Shown here piece after piece: positions 20,764-33,762 of a stretch of 64,000 bases of DNA. The notes under the pieces were generated by a model, which saw nothing but the letters and a program-made list of their open reading frames with translations, made no database searches and was not told the DNA's origin. The translations under genes and the position numbers were made by a program. The DNA is taken from positions 45,089,835 through 45,153,834 of the forward strand of contig CP136066.1 in the NCBI GenBank assembly GCA_032622095.1, in the 5' to 3' direction. The stretch is from Siphonodentalium dalli (lineage: Eukaryota > Mollusca > Scaphopoda > Gadilida > Siphonodentaliidae). The first letter of the stretch is position 1. Each line of letters starts with the position of its first letter.

Positions 20764-21238
20764 ACATTTCTTTTATTAGTAATTCACATAGCTTGTCACA
20801 AACCAAAAATCAACATTATTGACATAATAATGTAAAGGACAATAAACAGGATTGAAATTCCCAACTACACCTTTTACCGGTGACCGGCCTCCTGATCGCG
20901 CAGTTCGACTTTTAAACTAATAAACCATAAAAAACATAAAACCTACATGGGACCACGGAATTTTATAATTTGGCCCACAGTATACACCTGGTGGTGTTAA
21001 TACATTTCTTTTATTGGTAATTGACATAACTTGTCACAAACCAAAATCAACATTATTGACATAATAATTTAAAGGACAATAAACGTAATTAAAATTCCCA
21101 ACTACCCCTTTTACCGGTGACCGGCCTCCTGATCGCGCAGTTCGACTTTTAAACTAATAAACCGGAAAAACCATATAAACCTACATGGGACCACGGAATT
21201 TAATAATTTGGCCCATAATATACACCTGGTGGTGTTAG
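20764..21238 (+). repeat. Tandem duplication, 238 bp unit, two copies
   Basis: Units at 20764-21001 and 21002-21238 share CTTTTACCGGTGACCGGCCT, CTGATCGCGCAGTTCGAC and GGACCACGGAATTT. They differ by scattered substitutions. No gene. Confidence 0.85.
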
Positions 21239-21354
21239 TAAGAGTATGGTCTTGGTGTATGCATCATGATTTGCTGACAAATGCCAGTTCTCACGGTTCG
21301 AGCAACACATGGCCACCCGCAGTCACTTCCACTATAACTCTCAGTCTTATCTCG

Positions 21355-21434
21355 ATGAAATTTCAGCCTAGGAGCACGTGATCCGTAACACATATATGTG
21401 TTACGGATCACGTGCTCCTAGGCTGAAATTTCAT
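21355..21434. repeat. Perfect 80 bp palindrome without spacer
   Basis: The arms of 40 bases match exactly, with centre at CATA/TATG (21394/21395). Each arm carries GGAGCACGTGATCCG with an E-box CACGTG. No coding. Confidence 0.95.
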
Positions 21435-22635
21435 TTTTCAAAAAAGTGGCCTATTTCTGTCCATCACCATTTATTTGTAGAAAAGTTTATTAATGATCAC
21501 ATTTTTTTATTTTGAGATATAATATGGGATGGGGTCAACTTGTTGCAGACCCTATATCATCCGATCCTTGATATCTCTACAATCCAGAGGCTCGTAATAT
21601 GGCAAAAATGGCCAATTATGCCTGTCCCATTTTCCGAAATCTCCCCAAAAACAGACATTTTTGAATAAAATATGACCATTAAATACCACTTTATTAGACA
21701 ATTTGCATCACATGTAACACGCCTGATAATAAAATCACAAAATATGCACAATTTTTACCAAGTCAAGTAACATAATTTAGGTCACAAAACTGTCCCATGA
21801 TTGGTGGTCCCTACTGTTACCAAGAGAGAAACACATAATACAACAGTCCTGGCATTGGCGAATGAGGAAGTGCAAATTGGTTTCCAGTACTACTCATCAA
21901 TACACATGGCTATACAACTGTTATCCGCTGGTCGGTGCAATTAATTTGCCCGTAATTGACAGTATCATTCACCAGACAGGTGAGTACATTGGGAATGTGT
22001 CACTACTGTTACCGATAGATACAGGTCTGTGAGTTTATTATTACACAAATGTTTCTCTTCTTAGTTTTGTCCAATGTGATCCCCATGAGGCAACACATAC
22101 ATTTTGTTACATAACAGTGGACGACCGATGGGAATCCCCTTTATAAACCCGAAACATCCCTACTGTTACTGTCCCTACTGTTACCTTTTAAATTGTAACA
22201 GTAGGGAACACTTTGGTAACAGCATGGACAAAATTTAAAAAAATGGCATGGGTAAGTATTAGTTTGCATTTCGTAATGATTTTTACATCACCATGCTCTG
22301 GTTCCTGTCTTTTAACATCAATATTTTCACAGATTTTACTCTCATTCCTGTCTCCATCAGATAATGCTGGATGTGGTAACAGGAGGGACATTGCGGTAAC
22401 AGCAGTGAAAATAGATTACACAGTTGTTATTTTTGGCAGTGAATTGACATATATTTGTATTTCCTTGCAGAACGCCTTCCATTTCTGTCTTCCACACACT
22501 CATTTTGATATAGAATGTTTTCTATTATACTTGATTGAGATCCAGTAAATGAAAGTATACGTGCTCATTTGCAATGATCAAACAGTTTTCACATAAATTC
22601 ACTCAGGGCTAATTCCCAACGCAAGCCCATGTAAA

Positions 22636-22700
22636 CTGTCAGATATAGAAACACACCTGATCAAGTGGTCCTGCTAATATGCTATGATGCTGGTAGACCT
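22636..22700 (+). repeat. SINE-like repeat S1, partial copy
   Basis: Contains the phrase TCAAGTGGTCCTGCTAATAT GCTATGATG, shared with 28340-28440, 46108-46285 and 47025-47125. The start resembles a tRNA A box (TGGTCAAGTGG). Confidence 0.4.
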
Positions 22701-23574
22701 GCTGATATGCTTGATTTCAAAAACTCACGAAATTGAATTACTGCGGTCATGCACAAGGTACATGTATGTGAAAAGTGATTTAATTGTGAGGTACTATATT
22801 ATAATTCCAAACAAAGTATCTCCATCATTCCGCAGCAATTCCATTATTCATCTACGACATACACGAAATATACAGAGTTTACAATAATCAGTATTTAACG
22901 AGACCACTACTCGTGTGTAAACAAATAGCAATGAGCAAACGGTGTTAACTGGATATTAGCTATCAACATACTAGTAGTAAATGGTGCACTACCATTGTAC
23001 ATGACCATGCTGCAGAAGTAAGAAGTTGTTCAATCTAAACCTGTCTAGTAACCAAATCAAAATCTATTTTAAACCCAGTTACAGCAGTGGGGGGGGGGGG
23101 TCTGCAATTTTGTTTCGAACACTAGGCGGGTGGGTGGGTGAATCTTTCAGCAGCCCGACTGACACATTTTTTCCTGGCCCTGTAATCTTTATCCTCGAGT
23201 TAATTGTCTTCAACATGATGGGACAAAAGGATTTAAGAATGCTTCTATTACATGTATGTAATAGGTATGTACTTAACTCTTGGTAGGGGGGTTTGAGTTC
23301 ACCATCAGTTAATATGAGGGATGACACAAAGTGGCAATAAAAAGGTCAGCTTGCTAAATGTTTTCATCAGGGATCTATCAATGCACATTGACACGGAAAG
23401 GCTCAGATTTAAATAGTTCTAATAAAAATGATTTATTCAACATGATATAAATGAAAACAACACAAAAATAGATTCTTAAAAAAATGTAAACTCTTCACTG
23501 AACTCTTCAAATAAAAATAGAATATTCTAAAAACCATAATAAAATAAAACAAAGGTGTTAGAACAAACTTTGAC

Positions 23575-23880
23575 CGATTTCAACGATATTCGGTATATAG
23601 ATCTAGGGTCACCTCTAGATGGGAGTTGCCAAATTTGAATGACTTTTTATGAAAAATATGGCCGCTGGCAGCCATCTAGGATTTTACTCTTTGTATGACC
23701 AAATCCTTTAGCGCACTTTGCAGGTTACATTTCTCATCCAATCGTCATCAAACTTCCTATGGATCTTCGAAGTCACATCTAGATGGGAGCCTCCATGTTT
23801 TCCCCAAAATTTGTTTCAAACAAACATTGCTATCTTGGACTTTAAATGTCAATCCATCAGCATACTATACAGACCACATT
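23575..23880 (+). repeat. Degenerate tandem pair around CTAGATGGGAG
   Basis: Two related segments share GTCAYMTCTAGATGGGAG, followed by a CCATNTTGGA-like part. About 165 bp spacing. No coding. Confidence 0.35.
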
Positions 23881-25730
23881 TATTGGAGACTTGTTTTGAA
23901 ACATTACAGTCTTGTTGGTAAATAAAAGAAGGAATGCTTCTATAATCATTATATGGAACATTGATCAGATAAGATCATGAGAACTGAGTAAATAGTCATT
24001 TGAAGCAGTTTGGAGGGGTGGATCCCAATCACAGAATGGGATAAAAATTAGGGGGTGGTGAGTACCAACAGGGTAGAAAAATAAAAAAGCGCCTAGCGTC
24101 CGGAATTTTTTCTGACCCCTCCCCCTGATTACAGTGGAATTTCAAACAAACCGTATTTTATTCACGTTTCGACAGATGTACGCATGTATGCGTCGGGCAA
24201 AGGTAATTTTATCAAATTTTGCGCAGTGTGTCAATGAACATCGTGCGAAATGTATTATTGTATTATCATTTCAATACTATATTTAAACACAATGTTCATG
24301 TGTGTCTTGCTTATTGTGTGTCACTCTGTATTGTATCAATATGCCATTACCAGTATGTGATCTCTGTTTATAGTTAAAATTGTCACACAGTTCTGCAATA
24401 ATACATCATACGAAAAATAAAGCCACGGTTATAGTCTGACAACAAATATGAATTGCCAATATGCTATAGTTATAATATGCTAATGTCATCCCTGTTACCG
24501 GAGACCAATTGCGGCGTGTATGTCATAAATTTCATCAATTGCACCTATATTTGACGATCATAACGTTAGCTTTTAGTTATCCTATGCCGGTTCGCATAGT
24601 ATATTGTGTTGTTGGTCATATTTTGTATGTGTGTGTCCTTCATGTTACTACCTGTCCTTCCTGTTACCAAATGATAGGCTAATATGCATCAGACTATAGT
24701 TTAATACATTTTGTTTCCAGGTCTGGTACGTATTTGGTCCAGTTGGGTCTCGTTCACTTATGGAAAGTTACATTTTGTTTTATTGTTGGAAATAATGTTT
24801 CAACAAGTATGTTCATAATAAAACTGTCCCTTCTGTTACGTCAAGTGTCTCTCCTGTTACTGGCTTGTCCCATCTGTTACCGTCGAGTTTTTCTGTCGTA
24901 TCGAAGTTAATTTGAATTGGATTCCCTCATCCCGATAGAACTGTGGAGTATTTGATTATGGCCATATATTTTCCGAAGATTAAGGTAAACAGAAATGCAC
25001 ATCATTCCAGGTCGAGAAAACTCGATACCTGGATATCGGAAATTTATGCATATCACATATAAATTATCATAACTTGTTATTCTCATCATAATTTGGTGTT
25101 TATTTTTGCAAATTCTGATTACCACACAATGCACATGTTGCGCATATGTTATTTTCCACCTCTATATCACTCAAAATCATATTTTCATTGAAAAACATAA
25201 TGGCAACAGTAGGGACACTAGGTGTGTGTGCATCGTCATTGGACCTGATTCGGACAGGATATAGGGGTGATTAAGGTTGCATTTTACTATCCTCTGATCT
25301 ACTGGATACCCTCAACCACGAAAAGCGGCTAAAATGTGTTCTCTCGTTGAAATAATTTTTTGATTCTTGAATACCCAAATCGGCCACATTTTTTGAAAAA
25401 TGCCCATATGCTGTCGCTGGGACTTGATATATCAGTGTGCGTAATTCTCTACTGCTTTCAGAATCGCCAGAATACTAATATGTATAGAGTGCTATGACAG
25501 TCAAAACCCGCCCTTAATATAAGTTTGGTTGGTAGTACATTATCATCTACAATATGGTGGTAAGTTTGGCACTAAACATTTGTACATGTATCAGCCAATC
25601 TGTTTAAACATTGACCACCGCGAACCGGTGTGTTGGAGTCCGTACAATAAACTAACTGTAGCTTGATGAAATTCACGTTGTCACTTTGTGATACGAATCA
25701 TACGATCGTCTCTTCCTCGGAGTTACTCAC

Positions 25731-25868
25731 CTTGAGTTGCACAAAGGTTGATACAGAAAGCATGTGAGTTCTGATTTGCGATGACAAATATTCCGCACAG
25801 GTCCCGGTCCCAATCATCTTTGAAACACCCCATGTATTCTCCTCTGTCCTTGTCATCTTCATGTAGTT
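25731..25868 (-). CDS. Gene 1 exon: first half of a WSC domain
   Basis: Encodes EYMGCFKDDWDRDLCG, then NSHAFCINLCATQG, the standard N-terminal half of a WSC domain: the YxGC opening, D-R-D-L, and CxxxC before the GYPYAGVQ that lies on the exon at 657-819. The acceptor is CATCCACAG and the donor CAAG|GTGAGT. The exon is phase 1 at both ends (138 nt, 46 codons), so it can be skipped or shuffled without frame change. It lies between the PAN/apple exon (33763-34078) and the WSC second half. The product is expected to be extracellular. Confidence 0.85.
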
Positions 25869-28339
25869 CTGTGGATGAACATAACAAATGGTATAGACTC
25901 ATATAGCACGTCAACTTGTTATGTACATTTATAAATGTTTCGAACTAATTAACGTGGCACCTAATGTCTAAGCATCGAACTACAATTTAGTAACTGTAAC
26001 ACATGTCATGCTCATTTATAAGCCGTGTTACCTGCTGTAAAAACGGACATCTATCCTTATAGAGACAATGCTAATGTATGTATAATAGAAAACTTAATTT
26101 TATACCTGGTTCTATTCAGTATTCAGAAATAGCTCGCAATGGAAATTTGCATGGTACATATTTTGTTAAGATTTTTTGGTCAAAGGTGGTAGCCGGATAT
26201 TTGGTTTAAAAATAAGTGCTTTGGTTTGTTTTGTCCATCAGTCTGTCTGGATCAGTTTATGTTTTACTTTTACAAACATATTTCAGAGTTAATAAATGGC
26301 TGATATATAGAGTCCTGACGAATCTTCCAAAATGAGGACTTAGCCCACCAGATGTACACAGGTACAATGAACCTAAATGCCTGACTTAAATAACTAATAG
26401 TTGTATTAAATGCTATTTCTAAATTATGTATATGAACCCCATGTTATGTAAACAAACAGTACGGTATGTAAATAGTATGAGATAACCAAAACACTAATCG
26501 CCAGATATACCCCATGCATTAAGTGAACTTTGGTTAGAAATTCCACCAAATTGTTTATAACGTATCAGTACAGCGCTAGCTAACCCTCACCTTTCAAGAT
26601 TTCGGTGTTGAATGAGTCACTGCGAATAAGTCTCCTAAACACATTTCCTCGGTGTTGAGTGTTGTTCTTATTGCTCACTCTCTATGTGCTGTATATAAAC
26701 AAACGCTCGACTCACACAATGTGTGTTTTGAGGATAATATGGCATTCATACTATCATAGTATTATACTATTATAGTATAATATTACTTTATTAGTATATT
26801 CTTTACAACATACAGTGTCAGGGTATTATAATTTAGTAACTGGTATTCCTAAATTATAACCTATAATGAAGGCCATCCATGTCTTAACCAATAAGGTCCA
26901 AATGATATGTATGCTTTCAGTAACAGTGCGTGGAACATACATTCAATTGTTATATACCGGTACATTTCCGTGAAATATAAATACACGGCATCATTGAAAC
27001 CGGATTTAAACCGGCACATGCGACTTGAGAATATACTTCAAAGTATCAACCTGTGCGGGTACAATTATTATTCATCTAATCTAATTGTATATTTACCTAT
27101 CATGCCCTTGGATGGAGTAAGTTTTCGAATAACGTAGTACGTTCTTATCATATTATTTCTAACATCAAGATCAACAAGTATGTTACAAGTCATGACCAGT
27201 CCGTATATACGTATTACATGTTCTCAGATCCTCATAACGAACCATAGCCGGACGCTATCTGATTTTGTGACGTCACCAATTAGTATATAATACGACACTC
27301 CTGTTTTGAATTTTTGCGAGCATTTTTGTCGCAGAGTAGATTGGTGGGCTTAAAGCTTTATTGTCGTAATCTGAAATAAACGTGTGCATCTTTCAATGGC
27401 CGGCGTTCCAAAATGAGGGGAGTTACTATCGGAATTAATTATGCACAGTGAAGTTCATTCGTAGCCGCGGTTTACATTTTATTGAGAACATAATATTATA
27501 ACATATTATGGACTGTCAAATATTTGCATTGGAGTTGCCTAAAATATAAATGTCGCGTGCAACGGGAAAATCTCAATCACTCTGGCTGGGCTGGGGACAA
27601 TACTGGAATCGAAATCGAAATCCGTGATGCAAGCAAACGTTATTATATCGCGTTTAAATTATCCTAATATTACATAGTACATACGTGAATCTGATAATCC
27701 TCAGATATCCTTCTGTTTTCATGAAACACATACTTATGAACAAAGCAGAAGATACATTCAAGTTATCTCAAATTCGGTCAATGGTGAAAGCTACATGATG
27801 ACGTTGTTCGTCGAGTTTCTTTGAAAACGACATGATGACATTTTATGAATGAAATGAACATTGATGAAATCGACAAGCTACTTCATATAGTGCACATCTC
27901 AATCGGATTGCGCACACAGCGTCAATAGTATAACTGTTAATTTCAGTAAAATACTCCCCTCTAGACAACAACCAACAGTCTCTACTTTTGGATAATTTCA
28001 GTTTGATGTTGGTCGTTTATATTCTCTAATAATTTGTACAAAAGGAATGGTTTTTAAAAGTTTTTTATTTAGGTTTTAAGTCCGAGTCGGGGAGCTCGTA
28101 GTCTGTTTGCATTGTGAATCTCTGATTTCTCACATGCCTTTATGTATGGTATGATTGACCTAATTTATACACCAAATTGCTCTAGGACCCACTCTGTCTA
28201 TGCACCCTTGTGCATGTATGGAGTGTAATATATCATAATCACACCACGATATAAGGTCTAAGTTAATCTTATTTGATGGGAATATATATGCATCTGTGAA
28301 GTTATTTTATGGGATTAAAAAAGACACAGATATATCCTC

Positions 28340-28440
28340 ACCCCTGGTCAAGTGGTCCTGCAGAAGTGATATGATGTTGGTGGGTCCTGCTGTTTTGCTA
28401 TGATGTGGTTAGTACAAAGCGATGCTGGTGACCGCGAGCG
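28340..28440 (+). repeat. SINE-like repeat S1, copy
   Basis: CACCCCTGGTCAAGTGGTCC, then a TATGATG...GGTGGGTCCTGCTG segment and GCGATGCTGGTGACC. Confidence 0.4.
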
Positions 28441-31055
28441 CGTTCCGCATCGTGTTTACATCGAATATACACAATTAAAGTTTCAACATAAATGATCCAC
28501 TGGTGTATCAGGTATGTGTGCAGTTACGACGGAGGGCGACAAACTTCATTCTATGGTGAATGTTTAACTTCAGCACATATGTTCCCTCTGTATTCTTGGA
28601 ATAATACATGTTCAATATCCCATTTTCATCGTGTTGTCTTTCGTATAACAATAAGAGCATTTTATTATATATACTCGAAATTCGACATATTGGTCGCTTA
28701 TTGTGATATCAGCCTCACCGTTGTGCTCAAAGTTTCTATAATGCAAAGGTGGCCGTCTATAATGTAACATAGATGTCCCACCTGTAACACAGGGAATAAT
28801 GAAAAGTCGGTTGAGCCTATCGGGTTTATAACATTAAATCAATGCCCAATATTATAAAATATTATCTCTTGGTGCAATCTTGGGTATCGGCATAATGACA
28901 ACTCCAATATTAGTTGTAAGGTAACCAAATTTGACATGTTCACGTTAGAAAATGACGTAGTTCCCTTATTGTTTAAAGAATGCTTGTTGCCGACATTACC
29001 ATATGGCATTTAACCAACGCCCCCCCCCAAAATTTGAAATCTAATTGAAAAACCCAATTTTGATTTTATAACGGGAGCGACACAAGAATAAAATATATAG
29101 CATGACCATCCGCTAATTGGTTATATCAATCAATCAATCAATCAATCAATCAATTTTATTATTGTAAATTCATCGTCTTATTTGACATTTGTGGGTACTA
29201 TTGTCCTCATTTACAATTACAGAATAACATAAATGCTTATCAAATACATATCAAATATGGGGAATACACAGAAGAAAGTATTTATCAATATAAATATGAA
29301 TATCATCCAGGGGGGGGGGGGGTACCCGTACATGTGTATGTGGACTTTCATATAAATATGTGTGTGATAATGCACAGCGATGCCTCCGCGCTACCATTCA
29401 ATGCAAGCATGTTTCCAAACGACTGACTCCACCAATTGCTCATCGTTGGGAAACAAATGCACGGATTACAATTTTAACATTATACCTGCTTAAATATTGC
29501 AGCAATAACATGAAATCGGCCCATGAACCGTCCATGGGAACACATGTACCACATAACAGCTGCGGTAGGCACCACGAAAGGGCGCGGATCGTCACGGTGG
29601 GGAGGTCAAAACGGTTCACAACATCAATCAATGTGAGACAGGTATTTCACTACCTTCAATGTCGATCAACAGCCCATTCCTGTTCCTCATATTAAATTAT
29701 CAACATCGACACACAAACAACAAAGCCAACCCGATCATCACACTTTCAGGACCCGGCAATCGGAACGGATATGAACACCGTACTAATATAGAATGAACTG
29801 TCGAATCAACAAACAATGACCCTCTCGCAACGAAAAAAACTGTATGAGAAACATTTCAGATAACACGCCTGATTGATCTAGACAAAAAAGTTAATTTGAA
29901 GATAAATTATTATTTCAGCTTAGTTAGTAGATTGCGCATACAAAGGTGCACACGTACAATGCGGATGCACATGCCAGCTAATAGACATGGACGTCTACAT
30001 TGCAAACACGTTTGCCCAAACAATACCAACGCATGTGCTCTTGGAACAATCATAGCTGCCACAAATTGTCCATGTTCAAATTGCCATTGATCCAAACAGG
30101 GACGCCCGTAGCACAGTGTATATCGAGTCAGTCAACACTTCTGGATCATTTGGCCACTTGTCCTTATTAGCAACGTGCATGGATTGCGCTATGGTAACCT
30201 TATAGCTGTTCGGAGGTCATGTTGCTGGGAGATACTAATATGGTGTTCATAGGTGAACACATTGATGGAATACAAATATTAGCGTAGCAGCTGAAATGAG
30301 TACGTCAAAAGACCAACTTTAATGAATGGGGTGATAAACTGAGTTCATATTTTACCTGACATTGCAAATTTCCAACATGCAGGTATGACAGTTCCGTACA
30401 TCTGGTAAATTACACAACTTTGGTGAGTATACGTGAACTAATTTCGTACCAATTGCTGACGCAATATATTATTATGGTCTGCACGATATGTGAATTCCAT
30501 CATTCTGTCGAGTAGTATTGTATTTAGAGTGATGTTGGTATGCATTTAAATGCATCATACAGGAAACCAACATGACCAAAGTAATGGACAAATGGGGCTT
30601 CCAAAAGTGTCGAAAATCGATTTGTTATTATGGTGAATAGAGTTTATAGTTTTATTCTTAGTTGTCCTATGTTCCAAAATGACATATTTTTCGGAACATG
30701 GGACAACCTTGCCCTAAAATAGAGTTAAGGTCTGAACTGTCATTTGCGTGTTCAACAACAAATATTTAGTTCTATTTTGCTCTAAGTGCTAAATTTCGCA
30801 CTCAAGGTCTACATTTCTCAAAACTTAAGAGATATAACAGTCTTATGCGGATTCGTCTTGATATTTATTAATAGCTAAGACATTACGGAAGCCAACGATG
30901 TGAAGTTTTCAACTGTAAACCATATAGTTCAGTCGTGACTTTGAAAATCGATTTACTTAAAATCATAAAAAGTGCACTTAGGACAGATTGGAACTCAGGT
31001 CGCGAGTTGTCACCCTTGTTTTCGTGAGATCCGGGAATTTGTCGACGCTCTCGAA

Positions 31056-31085
31056 CTGGAATGTCACCCTCGGGTGACATTCCAG
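31056..31085. repeat. 30 bp hairpin
   Basis: CTGGAATGTCACCC, TC loop, then the perfect inverse. Isolated; no T-run follows. Confidence 0.5.
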
Positions 31086-31361
31086 GTCTCGATTATAGCA
31101 TGTGCACATTGTTAATAAAAGACTGACCATTGACCGTGTGTCTTTTCCTTGTGTCTGCTTGTGTCTGAAAATTTGAAATTGTCTTCGGTGTTTTTGTTTC
31201 AGAACTTCTTCAGTGCTTGATAAACATGTATTTACAATTCATTCCGGTCCAACTAGTAACATAACACAATTGATGGATATACTCTCGTCAAATATCGAAC
31301 ATTTGCGTTCACACCAACTGAATATGGTGTGCGATGATTAGATCTTTCTGGTAGTACCTTA

Positions 31362-31900
31362 CTCGTATTTAAATTCGCTCAGTTTTGAATTCGCGCACTT
31401 AAAATTCGCACACCTAGCTGCGCGAATTCAAAACTGACAATATATGTTCGTGATATTTTCATATATATATCTTGAAGCTGATGAAAGTTTCAGTTCTTAG
31501 TCATTGCTGGTGATAGTATAATTATGTGTATATTAAACACAATCGCGGCGGATTTACATCGTGTTGAAAATAAACTAGTAACCGCATCATAGTTTTGTGG
31601 AATACTAGTAGTTCTTATACAAGCATTTCAACAATGTATATGTTACAATGATTTGTCGCTTGGTATTGTGAGCAATGGTTTTGATAGCGGTTGGCCAAAT
31701 GTAAATATATGTATACATTTATAGGCGTTATTGTCAATTCAGCCGTTCATAATATATGTAAATTCAGCAACTTAGCCTCTTGTATTTCATATGGACTGCG
31801 GTTTAGATTAAACTTGGGAGTCGTACTATTTTTCGCACAGTTTTAAATTCGCGCACCATTGGGTGCGCGAAAAATAGTACTGCTCGAATTTAAATACGAG
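31362..31900. mobile_element. MITE, 539 bp, TA target site
   Basis: Ends CTCGTATTTAAATTCG and the perfect inverse, flanked by TA on both sides (31360-31361, 31901-31902), as for Tc1/mariner-type MITEs. Two inner hairpins carry GAATTCGCGCA and TTCGCGCACC motifs. No coding. Confidence 0.7.
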
Positions 31901-32255
31901 TAATGTATGTAAAAGAACATCTACAATATTACTAAGTTCAACAGAAGTGCAACAGATCAACATGAACTAATAAGCCATGTTTTGTATGTCTCCACAGAGA
32001 TGTCACCCATGCACTCAAATTTAATACATAGCTTCGTTATCGGTCTTTCAAAAGCGTGTCCATTACCCGTAGTTCAACCTCTTTTTGGCAAAACACGACC
32101 AACGTGCATAGGAACCAAATGCGTGAGTGATATTTGTTATTCGCCCCTCGGTGTATTCTGGTGTAGCAATTATGGTATCGCATGGGTGCATGGTCGTTTT
32201 ATTAATAGAAACGGGATTTTTTGGTACACAGTAAACGTTGTAGTGCGACGCCGAT

Positions 32256-32605
32256 GTCGACAATTTGCAGTAGGTCCCGTATTTGCGGAGGTCCATTTGC
32301 GGAAATGTCGAATTCGCTGCGATCGATTACAATTGTAGAAATATGTTTATTTTAATGAGGGAACGGGTGTGTATATCTCAATTGATACGTATTTTTAAGA
32401 GGTTAGTCGGATACAGCCGAGTCAACCACCGGTTCGTTAATTATGTGCTGATCGGTGTGACAATTTGCAATAAGTCTCTCTTTGCGGAGATTAATTTGAC
32501 CAGGTCCACGAATTCGCGGAGGTCCCTTAATGGTCGAAATAGGTTTATTATAATGAGTGATCGGGTGCGTAGATGTCAATTGATACGTATTTTAAACAAA
32601 TAACG
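32256..32605 (+). repeat. Degenerate tandem pair, about 203 bp
   Basis: GACAATTTGCARTARGTC, TTTGCGGAG and TCAATTGATACGTATTTT recur at a shift of about 203. Frames through it are not convincing. A (TCA)n microsatellite follows at 32643-32670. Confidence 0.5.
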
Positions 32606-32755
32606 ACACGAGCATAATAATAGTGGTTTGTTCTATCAATTATATCATCATCATCATCATCATCATCATCATAATACGGAACACGTCTTGCGACGTTTCG
32701 TCCCAATAACATTATTTGCAATGTTCGATATTTTCTTGCGAGTCACTTGAACATA

Positions 32756-33350
32756 TTACTTGCCGTTGAACTCGTATTTTATATAATAGAAGAATGAGTC
32801 TATGTATATTTTGAATTTATCGAGTGTTGGAGCCTCAACAGCGAAGTCTGGCAAAGAGTTCCATCTATTTACCACCCTCTGCATGCGTGAAGAAATCATT
32901 CCCTATGCCATTGTTAACAGTACGCATCTGTAGCTTTTTATTATGTTCGCTTGTTCTTATTGACGAATTTCTTTCTAATATGTCACAGGCATTGATATTG
33001 TAATGACCATTAAACAGTTTATATACCTCGATTACATCTCCTCTAAACATTCTATATTTTAAATACATCAGATTTAGTCTTATCATTCGGTCTCGGTAGC
33101 ATAGAGTTTGGATTTGACGAACTAGTTTCGTTGCTTTTTGTATTTTCTCTGACACAATGCTTTGACATTTGTGATGTGGGGTCCATGCAGAGTTACAGTA
33201 TTCGATGATAGGTCTGACCATGCTTATGTAGAGCGATCGGAAAGTGTCGATGTCCAAGTTCGTAAAAGTTCTATCGACTATGCCGATGATTTGAGAAGCT
33301 TTATTGTTTTAGGATATTGTAGGAAGGCTAATCTGGCCATGTCAAATTGA
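32756..33350 (-). pseudogene. L2/CR1-like LINE, 3' end of ORF2, frameshifted
   Basis: Minus-strand frames give IVDRTFTNLDIDTFRSLY, then VRPIIEYCNSAWTP, EKIQKATKLV, LKYRMFRGDVIEVYKL, and after a one-base shift near 32875 RVVNRWNSLPDFAVEAPTL and a stop at 32756-32758. This is the usual C-terminal part of L2/CR1 ORF2 after the reverse transcriptase core. A frame break also lies near 33290. 5'-truncated; dead copy. Confidence 0.8.
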
Positions 33351-33758
33351 GCTATAGCGATGTGATATCTCACAGGGAAACACATTTCGGGTTTTCGGGG
33401 GTGCGTATTCGCTGAATTGATCATTTCAATATGTAACCATTATGACAGCGTTAATTGCTTTCGATGTTTTGATATGAACAATGGCTGGGCCACTTTTGAA
33501 GATGTTATGGCGGGAACAGAATGCCTCCGGTTTTTGATCCGCATTTAGAGGTGTGGTGAATGAGAAACCTGCAGCAATAAGCCGTAGTTTTTTGTAATAA
33601 TTTGAAGGATTAGTTGTTTTAACGGAATTCTGAGGCGGTGCATTCATGCAACCAATATATTTTATATATTGTTTTATAATTTATATTTATGCCTAATAAT
33701 ATGATCTTGAGGGCGTTACCATTTCTGACTATGGTTTTCTTGTATGATATGATAACGC
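33236..33758 (-). repeat. Interspersed family R1, copy 3 (inverted)
   Basis: Reverse complement of 19738-20254, including the shared LINE-derived end. It stops a few bases from the donor of the PAN/apple exon. Confidence 0.7.
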
Positions 33759-33762
33759 TCAC

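Larger units (their letters stand above)
21788..25217. repeat. Region with clustered CCCTNCTGTTACC motif
   Basis: A 13-16 base motif near TGTCCCTACTGTTACC recurs about a dozen times in both orientations in two clusters: 21806-22405 and 24487-24885, plus a last inverted copy at 25199-25217. The space between holds no motif and no clear gene. The arrangement fits subterminal repeats of a decayed DNA transposon, but I found no TIR. Confidence 0.5.
820..25730 (-). other. Intron of gene 1 (24.9 kb) inside the WSC domain
   Basis: Read on the minus strand it starts GTGAGT at 25730 and ends TTTTTCAG at 820. It splits a glycine codon (phase 1) in the middle of one WSC domain. It contains the giant palindrome, MITEs, LINE remnants and the 21.8-25.2 kb motif clusters. 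Between about 820 and 1170, and between 22.4 and 24.48 kb outside the listed repeats, I see no exon. Confidence 0.75.
25869..33762 (-). other. Intron of gene 1 between PAN/apple and WSC (inferred)
   Basis: Phases agree at both ends (phase 1). It contains SINE-like S1 at 28.34 kb, AATC microsatellites at 29.13 kb, a poly-G run at 29.31 kb, the 31.36-31.90 kb MITE and an L2-like LINE end. From 25.87 to 28.3 kb I see only AT-rich sequence and a TGACGTCA plus TATATAATA pair near 27270-27290 without a gene behind it. A missed exon cannot be excluded. Confidence 0.5.

Noticed and set aside
22640-22660. tRNA gene from the A-box-like TCAAGTGGTCC
   Set aside because: No cloverleaf or proper B box can be drawn; better seen as a SINE-like fragment.
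27268-27290. TGACGTCA plus TATATAATA as a promoter
   Set aside because: No gene follows on the plus strand; such matches are expected by chance in AT-rich DNA.
31982-32338. 118-codon plus frame
   Set aside because: Ends in the degenerate 203 bp tandem pair and resembles no family.
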